This document shows, piece by piece, positions 54,070 through 64,000 of a DNA stretch of 64,000 nucleotides (position 1 is its first letter; each line of letters begins with the position of its first letter). The stretch comes from Pogona vitticeps. Lineage: Eukaryota > Chordata > Lepidosauria > Squamata > Agamidae. A program made the translations under genes and the position numbers. The stretch spans positions 158,170,001 to 158,234,000 of the forward strand of contig NC_135787.1 in NCBI RefSeq assembly GCF_051106095.1. The letters run 5' to 3'. The notes beneath the pieces were generated by a model that saw only the letters and a program-made list of their open reading frames with translations, had not been told where the DNA came from and did not search any database.

Positions 54070-56633
54070 TATTTTAAATATAAATTATTTATTTATTATG
54101 AGTAAAAGGTCCACTTGCAAATACTGCACACACACTGCTTAATTAAAAGAGATCATGGATTCCTACAGTTACATAAGTTTACATCTTTTATACTTTCAGA
54201 TTTTATATTTTTAAAAAATCAATATTGGTTCTTCTGGTACTCAATCCCAGAAAGCAACATATATAAAGAAATTAAAAATCTCCAGATCAGGACACAGAAA
54301 CGTCTGTAAAAATTACACTTATTTTACCTTGTAGGTGGGCATCTGTGACCCCCAAATGTTTTAGGAATCCAATCAGATCTAGGCAATAGAGCCAACAATA
54401 AGAGACTGCAGTTTAAAAACATTTTGAATCCACATCTGCCCACTCCTATCTTAATTTAATTGATAAAATTACAATTTAGGTGATAGAGAATAGCACTGAA
54501 TCTAAACAAAGGTAAGCGAAATCTGACATAAATATGTGTACAGATATCTATATAATAATCATGGAAACAGACAACTTGGTACAGGACAAATTTTATATGA
54601 ATGTGGAGAAAGTCAATCAATGCAGCATTTATGTGTGTGTAATTTATATTCCACTACATGTACAAAAGATGATCTAATAAATGGCTGAAATAACATAATT
54701 AAAAATAGCCTGCTTCTGGTAAAAACACTTAATTATTTTAACATTTTAATTTGTTTTCAATTTTCATATGCATCAATCATTTAAAATTCTGCAGTGCTCT
54801 GACACAACTATAGAAAAAAAGATCTACCTGGATTGACATCCTGTGAGTGTAACTATGCTTGCAGAAAGGCGATGGCATTATTGGGAGGTTGAGATTTTCA
54901 GTAACTAAAAACTTCCTAATTCTGTCCCACAGCTTTTCCTATTGCCATTTAATCCCCTTCATCATATGAAAAATGTGGGAGCCATGGTACAGGAGGAAAA
55001 AGTATTTACCTATAGAAAGATTCTTTCCACCTGCAACATCATCTGGAAGTGGTGATTTCAGTAATCAAAAACATTTTCCTCCTATCAGCTCCCAGAACTT
55101 TCACACAATGAAAGGGATTATGTGCGTGTTGGAAAAGCTGTTGGATGAAAATTGGATGTTTTTAGTCGCCAAAAATCACTTCTTGCTGAAAACGTCATCA
55201 CCTTTCCACAGATAAATTACACAACAAGATTTTTGGCTGTAGATATACAGATATATCACGACTCGAGATACACAGAAGTGATTGTTGTTAAATACTTATC
55301 TTGAAGCCAAATCAGTACTGTAATCTATGTTACCATCCAGCCAAGCACCTATGCTCTAGTTTTTATTATGTGTAAGTGCCATTAAAATCAGTGGGACTTA
55401 AATATACTTGATTCTGTTTGAAACATTCACTATAAATCCTCTGTAATGGTTGAAACTAAATTTAGCATTGCATCAATAAAACAAGCCCCTAATTGTATGG
55501 ATTTTTTTTTTTTGGGGTGCACGTGCCACAAGCAACTGTTTTATTAAATTGAAATGCAATTCCAAATAGATAATTTTCTTTCTATAACTCATGATTTGTT
55601 GTCAAAATAAACACAGTAAGCAGCATATCTGGTGCTAGCAGGAAACAACTGCTCGGTTTGATATTTGGCATGTGTGCATGAACTTCCAAAGGCATAGATG
55701 TCCCACTGGTTCTACTCCACCAAAATTGCAGCAGAATTCCAGTCACGTTCAAGGGGGTCCTAGATCTCCCAGTTCTAGAGACTCCCTTCTCTCCCTGAAA
55801 TAAATCCCAGAAACCGAACAGTAAATGGGAGAAGCAAACAAAAAGTTGCTCTCCTGATTAATGCCCTCGGTGCAATGTAGGAACAAGTCACTGAAAGTGC
55901 TGGTTTTTCCCTTCATCTCAAGGCTTTTTCCCTGTACCTTGAGTATGAGACAGAGAGATCAGGCATCCTTCAGTCTCAAGAGACTGGTTTGCCAAACATT
56001 TCAGCGGGCGGTCTCGGTGGATTTGTAGCTCTCTTTCATCTTTTCCTAATAAGCTGATGCAGCAATTATAGTTCAGATGACATACTTATGAATCTGTTCA
56101 GATAAAACAGTCCATCCCTCTTAATTGTCTACAACTCCTTAAAGCTACTTGTAGTTGTTCATGCTAACAAATAATACATACAAATATTGTATTATTTAAA
56201 CTTGATATTCTTTTAGGGCTGATACTATTTGGTTGAAATGAAAGTGCAGATTTTTGTGGCATTCTTGATTTTTTGATCTACACTTGAAGGTTATTTCATA
56301 TGTTTCTTCTCTTAACACAAATATTAATACATCATTTGAGGGAAGAATATGCACCCAAACACATGATTTGTGGAACAGGTGCCTATTTTACACAAGTAAC
56401 TAGAACAAATAGTATGTGTGCCATATTAGAAGGTGGACATAAAGATAAACTTAAGCGTGATACTGAAGATACAGTTCATAAGTAAGGGTACTGCATCAAG
56501 ATGGTCCAGATCACTCCTGTCACAATGCTGATTTTCTCCATGATTGGCTCGGAGAAAAGAAAGAGTGCTTTTGCATCTTCTTTCCTCCTGATTTTGCTTT
56601 TTTAAAACTTACTGCCTCACTGTTACAAACAAT
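54070..56633 (-). other. ANKS1B: ANKS1B intron; trace of Vingi-like repeat near 55959
   Basis: Mostly unrecognised. 55959-55990 carries GGCATCCTTCAGTCTCAAGA, matching the end of the insertion at 6743-7570. Confidence 0.4.
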
Positions 56634-57080
56634 TTAAACAAAGGCTGGTCCAAAGCTTTCCATAATATTCAGGATGTGGTAAAAGGGTTGGCAGATCTCA
56701 ATGTACATCATATCTAGAACCTTCTTCACGCCATCCATGGCCTCCATCCACTTACTCTCCTGCTCCAAGAGTTCTGCCATCCTGGGCTGTACAGCCACTG
56801 AAAGTTGTATAACTGCCATGTAGGGGGTGTGTGTCAAATATTGCATCTCCCCCAAAGCACCCTTCCCAGTGGCCAAAGGATTGTAGCCGTCCTGTGTCCA
56901 AAAATCAGTGCAGATTTGTTTAGAAGTGATGGTGTACTGTAAGACCATGTTTGCTAAATATACATTGAAGTGTCTCATCAGTGAAGTTTCAAGTTTAGAA
57001 AAAGGCACCAAGAAACTAAAGAGAGGATCCACCTTTATCACAGAAAGGCAAAGGCACAAAACAAAGTGAAATTGCAGAAA
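56634..57080 (-). pseudogene. Unidentified open frame, about 140 codons after an AG acceptor
   Basis: On the minus strand a frame is open from 57080 to a TAA at 56634-56636. After GATAAAG it reads VDPLFSFLVPFSKLETSLMR and later YNPLATGKGALGEMQYLTHT, MAELLEQESKWMEAMDGVKK and FYHILNIMESFGPAFV. The composition (mixed hydrophobic and charged residues, tryptophans, no runs) looks more like a real protein than AT-rich noise. The upstream AG could be a splice acceptor, making it a terminal exon or a remnant of one. I do not recognise the family. No ATG precedes the main part in frame and no neighbouring exons are apparent. It could be a gene nested in the ANKS1B intron, a pseudogene, part of an unknown mobile element, or chance. 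Confidence 0.3.
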
Positions 57081-59356
57081 TTATGCAATTTGCACCTATT
57101 TTTGTGCGTGAAGCTGAACAGAGACAACCACCTAAAAAAAAGTTTAGATAATGGGGTCATTAAAGAAAAATTTTGAGACTTTAAAGCTTTAAAAAACAGC
57201 ATCCAGTTACACAAAACCAACACAGTTATTGCACACTATGAAAACAAATTTATAAACACACAGATACTGTCCTGGAAATTGGATGTTACACATTGCTTTT
57301 TGAACTCTTAAAAGCATGGTAGCCTGCATAAGGTATTACAACACCAAGGCAACACACTAGACAGCAATACAGTGACAAACGTAGCCATTTGTTGAAAATA
57401 TCTTACATTATGAACCTGATGAACTGCTGTGTAAGGATATCCTGCATTCTGGCTGGTCCAAATCTCACAGACAGAAGACTGCCGATACAAACAGAAAACT
57501 GTATCTCATGTTGTAAGTAGTAAAGCACCCCAAACACCCTCAAACCCAGGAAGAATAAGCATTACACAATGCAGGAATGGAACAAGGTGTCACAGCAGGA
57601 ATTTATAAGATATAGTTTCAAACTGGCAGCAGCTGTTAAAGCCTAGTTCAATTATATATTTACAGATAAAACATATCTATGGCTTAAAGAAAGAAAAACA
57701 AGGATTTTAGAATGAATTTGAGACTTCTTCAGAGTAATAAAGCCATTCTACAATAATGAAATAGAAGTAAAGCAGGAGAAAATGAAAAGTATGTATCCTT
57801 CAATTGTATTTCAGACACTGATTTGCATTTTGTAGTATAGTGGATTGGACAAATTACTCTGAAAATGCCACACTGGCTGCAGCAATCAGCAGATAATATA
57901 ATTTCTAACAGCAAAAAGGAGTAGCAATCCATTTCCTCATTCCAAATGACTTATAGACAGACCTTGTACGTTTGAAAAATCAAAGATGGCCTGTGAAGCG
58001 AAAAGCATAATACAACTGCATCAACAGAAAAAGGAAGTCGGAGTGATATCATCTGACATGTCATTTGGTGTTTGAACATCACAAGATCTAAGATGATAGC
58101 TCATAGTAACCAAGCAAGTAAAACATACTTCAGATATAGTAGCTACCCACAATATCCTGAATAGCAACAATGAAAGGCACTGAACATTTGAGAAATGCAA
58201 CTGTGTAGTAGCTAGCAATTAATGCTGTACATCAATAGCTTAGCAGCAGTCTACAGAACACAGCCAGCAGTTAAAACAAGAAGCAAGAATTTAATACTGG
58301 TGTCCAAATAAAAGCCTGCATTCAGTCACAGCTTCCTGGAAGAAAATCACCATGGCTTTTCCTCTGTGAAAATCTGTTAAAATTCTAAGAACTGGCAGTG
58401 GAGGCTGCCTTTCTTTCAACTACCAGAAAGGATTCTTACAACTGAGTCCTCAGAACTGGCAGGATAATGAATAAGGTAACGATTGTGACAGCAGACTATC
58501 ACAATCAAGTGCATTGTTTTGCCTCGATAAACAAAATCAGATCATTAGTAATTTAATATTACCTTGCTGACACAGGGGCTGAAATCCTGTTGCACAGTTA
58601 CACAAAGTTTGTAGCTTTTTGATATGAATTGTTGTAAATTAGAAAATCTATGTAGGATTATTTGTTGCACTTCAAGTTGCACACCTCAGTATGAAGAAGA
58701 TAAGGTTTAGGGAGATTTCTTAATTTATGGTAATTCGTATCTACAAGTTATGCTGTTTCTGTTTTGTTTAGCTTCTTTGAGAATATGAGGCTATGCAGTT
58801 GTTCATTCTTCCCTAAATTTGGGGGATCAGCAACTGTGAGATTTACCTGGACTTTAACCTTGACAAAAGTTTAACATAACCTACAGGACTCTTCCAGATA
58901 TGAAAAGATGGCAAGATGAAAGGGTGGTTAAGAATAGCAATGGTGAATAATACAGAAGTAACCTTCAAAGAGGAGAGAATAAAAATACCGCAAATTTACG
59001 CCTGAGGTACATCAGGAAGTGTGATTCCTCCTGCTTTAGAACCTCTGGTGATTTAACAGTGTATGGTTTCACAATCAAGCTACGTATAGTAACTTTCCAT
59101 TTACAGTCCTTATGTGGTTTTGGCAGAGTTTAATTCTAGAATAGGGAGACTTATGGCTCTTCATATGTTGTTAGGCTCCAATTCTCCTCAGTCCCAGCCA
59201 ACATGGCCAACAGTGAGGGAATTATGGGATGTATAATCCAGCAACATCTGGGCAGCCAATGATTCCTCATCCATACTTAATCCTTTACCTATTTACTGCC
59301 TAAAAATGCAAGTTCTCTTATTCTACCAATGAAGATGAAATTAAACTACAGAGAAG
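57081..59356 (-). other. ANKS1B: ANKS1B intron, little recognised
   Basis: A diverged CTCCAGATG-type repeat at about 59158-59268 only. Confidence 0.4.
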
Positions 59357-59475
59357 AACTGCTGGATAGCATAGTGGTTAGAGGTTGAGAGTCCAATTCC
59401 CCACTGGACCTCCCTGACAGGGGTTGGACTCGATCCATAAGGTTCCTTCCAGCTCTGTAGTACTTAGATAAAAAA
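59357..59475 (+). mobile_element. tRNA-type SINE with GGACTCGATCC end
   Basis: GCATAGTGGTTAGAGGTTGAG (A-box like) and GGGTTGGACTCGATCCATAA, then GGTTCCTTCCAGCTCTG. The last two are a common 3' end of amniote SINEs and CR1 elements. Short and diverged. Confidence 0.5.
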
Positions 59476-61560
59476 TATTCAGAGAGTGGAGCCAGGGCAG
59501 CTAAATTGGCATAAAGAAAAGCATGCCTTGGAATATTCCCTTCCAGGATGCTATTTGCAATAGTCAGTAATCTGAAATTTTTTTAAAATACTGTATTGCC
59601 CAGAATCCTGTTAATTGTACCTACCAGCACATTCTATCTGCATAAATTTCATTGGCTAAGTGCTGCAAGCTAAAAGTCAATATGGACATTTGCTGTCACA
59701 CACCAGTCATGTGACACAGGATGTGACAGCAACTGACAATACTGAGTTCTTAACCTGCAGCAATTTTGCAGCTGAACTTTACTCCAATGGCGTTACATGG
59801 GTATAGGTTTTCAAATTGATTCCAGATAGTATTTTTAAAGGAGACTTGAAACATCTCTAAAGAAGCTCCAGCAGAATTCTGAAGATAATTTCTTCTGACT
59901 GCATTAATGCCCAAGGCTTTTTGTACTCATCAAGTTGTTCTGTGTCTGTTAATGTTTCAACAGACAGGAAATTGAAACATGGCACAGCAGAAAATCTGAA
60001 CTGTATGGATGAAAATGGTTTTAACATAGAGGTCACTTGTCATCTCTGCTACTCACTGAAATTATACTGAATGTGTGCCAAAGCTGGCTCTGCCATGCAG
60101 CGGCAGAAGTCAGACTGTGCTTTCTTTCCCTTTAGCATTTCCAGGGTAACATGAAGGTGGAACTCAGGACCAAAATAGATGTGACATTAAATGCATCAAT
60201 GCACCGAATGAATTTGATTTTTTTTAATTATTCAAAATAATGCAACTGGGGGCAAAGGGACAGGGTTGAAGCTATTATGCTAGACAGAGGACTGTGTAAT
60301 TATTTCTCACTTTTCCCTCTCAGGGCTATTAGTTACAAGCTATATGCATTTATGCAGTTTTCACAGGAACTGCAGCAAGGTATGGGTGGGATAATCCCAC
60401 TGTTTATGTACTAGAATCCTGGGACAGATTCTGTCAGTAAAATACAAATATATTAAATGCATCTACATATTTAAAACCAAACATTTTAGCAAAGGGTAGA
60501 AAAAAGATGTCCAGATGTTGCTGTTAGACGACTGACTTCCAGAAGCTCATGCACTTTGCTACAGGGGAGAATGTAAGCTTTGTGGAGGGAGGGAGGGATA
60601 GATAGAGAGATGTCACCATAATGTCTTGCACTTCCTAACATGTAAAGCAACTCCTGGCAGAAAAATTCTGACCTCACATTCATACATCAAGAATTCATTG
60701 TTCTCTTAAAAGTAAGTTAATGCATTATTCTATCTTGTTAAAAACAAAAAGTCACTCTCAAAGTGAAGTAAGTCGCAAACACTTCAAAAATGGTTATTTA
60801 TTAAATCCAGGTGGTTTTATTAAGAAAAGGGCATGGTAGCGATCTTTCTATAGATGTTATCTCATCACATGCTTTATTAAAACTGTGAGTAAGAAACAGC
60901 AGTCAAAAGGCAATTTTTTAGAAAGGCATTTTGCTATTAACATCACAAAACAAGTATGTGCTGAGAAAATTCAAACAAATAATAAATGTGGTAAGTCCTC
61001 ATGAAATATTTTCTTCAAAATATGGGGCACGAGCTTTCGTATCAATGTAATAACACTTGCCGGTTAGTTGATAGTAAAAATCATGAAAGCTGTAACCACA
61101 TATTTTAAATGCACAATTAATATTCTGCTTGCACCCAAGCACAATGAACTCAGTTAGCTCCCAGCTTAGGGCATCTGGTCATCAATCTTCTACTTGATTT
61201 ACAGAGTGAAATATTCTCACCTGTTGCAAAAACTAAGTCCTACCAAGGTCAACAGATATTACTTCTACATAATACCCACTGGATTGCAGTTCAGGAGCTA
61301 TTTTGTCTTTCCACATACAGTAGATAATATCAAGCTCTCAGGATCATTCTGTACCTGATTTCCTACCACCTTCCAAAGAACCTCAACTGCCCACATAATA
61401 ATTGATTGGGGTTCAGACTTAGTCGCAGTTAGTTCCCACTGAAATCAGTGGGGCTTAACTCAAGAATAATTTTTAACAATAATTAAAATGGAACCCAAAC
61501 ACATCTAAGTCTAAGTCTAACTCAAATGATTTAGAGGAAGTATGTGTTGAGAAATTCTCA
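59476..61560 (-). other. ANKS1B: ANKS1B intron, no recognised feature
   Basis: About 2 kb without a supported feature. Confidence 0.4.
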
Positions 61561-61564
61561 ACAC

Positions 61565-61903
61565 ATGACATGGTGGTACTGCGGGTTAAACCACAGAAGC
61601 CTCTGTGCTGCCAGGTCAGAAGACCAGCAGTCGTAAGATCGAATCCACGTGACAGAGTGAGCTCCCGTCGCTTGTCCCAGCTCCTGCCAACCTAGCAATT
61701 CGAAAGCATGTAAAAATGCGAGTATATAAATAGGTACCACCTCGGTGGGAAGATAACGGCATTCCATGTCTGGTCGTGCTGGCCACGTGACCACGGAAAC
61801 TGTCTTTGGACAAACGCTGGCTCTACAACTTGGAGACAGGGATGAGCACCGCACCCTAGAGTTGGACACGACTGGACTAAATGTTAAGTGGAACCTTTAC
61901 CTA
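61565..61903 (+). mobile_element. tRNA-derived SINE with BovB-like 3' end
   Basis: The tRNA head TGGTGGTACTGCGGGTTAAAC has a B-box-like AAGATCGAATCC. The body is ATTCCATGTCTGGTCGTGC. The 3' end is GTTGGACACGACTGGACTAAATG. The GGACACGAC...CTAAA end matches BovB (GTCGGACACGACTAAACGAC), as expected for Sauria-type SINEs that use BovB machinery. Confidence 0.85.
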
Positions 61904-63636
61904 TACAAACTGAATAACCTTCTTTTACATATAGAACTGTGTGTACAGAATATGAACACCTCTTGATATAGGAGATCAAAACTTATCTTTTACATTCTGC
62001 ATCCCAATTTACCATATACAATATGATCCGCAGCGGGCCAACTCCCAGTTTATTCTTACTACATCTGACTAAAATCTATTACATCTACTGGATACAAATC
62101 AATAATACAAAAGGGATCTAAAATACTCTTGTTTCTCCAAGAGTTCATTCATAGATTTTTGCCTATTTGTGTCTCACACAACCTAATGCACATAACATGC
62201 TGTGGTTTTTAGAAAATGCACTGTGAGATGCTCTTGTACAATGCAGAGTGCAGATGCTCCATAGACACAGCGTGCTCTGCTCGATCTCCAGCTGGCAGTT
62301 GCAATGAGCTGGAGATCACCCTGTTTATAGCAAAGGGGTTTCCACTAGCACAAGCGAATAATGGTGTACACAACTAGCATACAAGAACCAATGCATGCAT
62401 GACAGACCACTGCATTTGTGGGGGAAAACAGGATTCTGGCTGCCATGGCATGAGAATACCATGTGGGTAAAAAACTGCTAACTAATTAAGGGCAATTTAA
62501 GAAGAGAACAAGTATAAATAATGAAAGTAAGCTGTTGTCTGAGTGGTTCAATTGGCAGATCTATGTGGAACAAACAAAATAAGGAAGAGCAGAGTATTAC
62601 ATTATTGGTGCTTGACCTGAGCAAATCTCTCTCTTTATTCAGAAGGCCTTCTTCCCCCCCCCCAGCTCCAGTTTACTTACAACCAGGTTGTACTGGAACT
62701 GTAAGAATGTGATGAAGTGGGGCTGGGATTGTAGATAATTCTGAATGGTAACTAGGCCAAACTAATTGCAGGGAATGGGGGAATAAATTATGCAAAGAAA
62801 AAAATCGGGCTTTAAAAAAATATTTGGATTTTTGTCTTAAAACACACCCTGAAGTAGTTAATAGTTCCATCCCACTGAAGGTGAATATTTTAAAGGAGTC
62901 TGGAAAGTTAAAACCTTTTCCTGAAAATGTCATAGGACCATAAAAACATGCCAAAGAATGCAGCAATGCATCAATCAAATGCTGTCAGTTTCTGAAGCAT
63001 GTTCTATCACCATGTAATAGAAGGAACTTCCGAAGTAAATAAATGACTGGAGTGTGTCGAATCTGCTTTATTTTGTGGAATTGAATATGGATGGATGGAT
63101 TCTTTTGAGATCAAAAAGCATTTATAAAAATCATATCCCTGTTCCACTCGCACCAAAGTTGGACATAATAATTTCAAATTAGGCTTTGGATGAGGCAACT
63201 CTCAGCCATGACACTGGCTGAAATCTTGTTGGGCTGCTACAAAAAAGGAAGCAAACTGTTGTAAGAAATCTCGGCAGAAGTTACTTGTTACATACCAAGT
63301 TACATGACCAAATTTCTTCTTAACTTAAAATTCTATTCTAAAGTTACAGCTTTTGCATAGCAATGTAGCAAATATCCAGCCATTGTGTTGCATCAAAACC
63401 ATTCTCCAAGATTCTGTTCTTCCCATTTATCTGCTGTATCAATCATTTATCAGCTGCATTTTATTGTATCACCTGTAACAATCTGTACTTTTGAGTCTTC
63501 AGTATATGGCCTAAGTATACTAGCTTTCTGCACCTTGTGTGTTCTATGATCCCATGGTATTTATTCATGTGCCTTAATGCTTGTTTTGTCACATTTTATG
63601 TCCAATCAAAACAGGCACAATAAAAGTTCCCTAATA
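61904..63636 (-). other. ANKS1B: ANKS1B intron, no recognised feature
   Basis: Nothing recognised. Confidence 0.4.
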
Positions 63637-63767
63637 CAGTAGGACCCCCATATCTGCAGGATCGGTATCCACTGTTTCAATTATCCACAATTTCCCGCAG
63701 CTCTATATACAACATACAAGGGCACCCTCTGGCGGAAGTGATCCCCTGTGGATACTGGGTCCTACTG
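63637..63767. mobile_element. Tigger-like MITE, 131 bp, second family
   Basis: Inverted ends CAGTAGGACCCCCATATCTGC and GGATACTGGGTCCTACTG, TA on the left side only. GGTATCCACTG and CCCTGTGGATAC are internal complementary pieces. No coding capacity. Confidence 0.7.
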
Positions 63768-64000
63768 AACTACATCCGATTCCTGGTCCACTCAATGCAG
63801 GACACTGACTGGCACCAGCAGTCCAGGGTTTCAGGCAGGATTTTGTCCTTGCCCTACTGGAAGATTCCAGGGACTGACCATGGAGGCTTTTGCATGCAAG
63901 GAATGTGCTCCACTTTGCTCTACTGCTAACATGTCAATTCCTCCCCATTTCTGGGGGGAAGGGGAGTTGAAAAGAAATTTTCTTTTCTAACCTACCAATG
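63768..64000 (-). other. ANKS1B: ANKS1B intron, no recognised feature
   Basis: Short end of the window with no signal. Confidence 0.3.

Noticed and set aside
62521-62978. Short open frames near 62.5-63 kb
   Set aside because: No recognisable protein; they include a poly-proline stretch from a C-run. Treated as chance.
1-64000. CRISPR arrays, operons, bacterial promoters or ribosome binding sites
   Set aside because: This is vertebrate DNA with introns; the regular repeats present are transposon-derived.

Overview
This is vertebrate genomic DNA, very probably from a squamate reptile (lizard). The introns are long and AT-rich. The repeat set fits a squamate: several BovB LINEs, tRNA-derived SINEs (one with a BovB-like end), a 5S-rRNA-derived SINE, L2 and L1 LINEs, a DIRS-type element, and short hAT and Tigger-like DNA transposons. 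The species cannot be named from the sequence.

Two host genes lie tail to tail. The 3' part of APAF1 runs on the + strand (seven coding exons, 5569-15314). It encodes the last 308 residues, which are WD40 blades of the C-terminal propeller. The 3' part of ANKS1B runs on the - strand (six coding exons, 48453 down to 30891). It encodes the PTB domain and the C-terminus. The same order and orientation (APAF1 > < ANKS1B) is known on human chromosome 12. All thirteen exons are in phase 0 with sound splice sites and nothing suggests decay.

Layout. 1-4880: a decayed DIRS-type element in an APAF1 intron, carrying an 814-bp Tigger-like insertion. 5569-15314: APAF1 exons with intronic SINEs, a LINE-like insertion nested in a SINE, L2 and L1 fragments and a second Tigger-like MITE. 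15315-30890: APAF1 3' UTR and the intergenic region, with a BovB fragment, an L1 remnant, a nearly full-length BovB (21565-24648) whose ORF2 is broken by a single stop, a TRIM-type coiled-coil pseudo-exon, an internally deleted BovB and a hAT MITE. 30891-48453: ANKS1B exons, with a 5S-SINE, a Tigger-like MITE, hAT MITEs, a SINE and a 5'-truncated BovB with an open reading frame. 48454-64000: an ANKS1B intron at least 15.5 kb long, with an L2 copy starting in a perfect hairpin, a hAT MITE, a Tigger-like MITE full of repeats of its own terminal motif, an unidentified 140-codon ORF and SINEs.

I found no clearly new gene system. The most unusual structures are the Tigger-like MITEs that share one architecture but repeat different terminal motifs internally, the fold-back junctions of an L2 and an L1 copy, several nested insertions with perfect target-site duplications, and the unidentified ORF at 56634-57080. 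Comparisons with human proteins and repeat families are from memory, not from a search.
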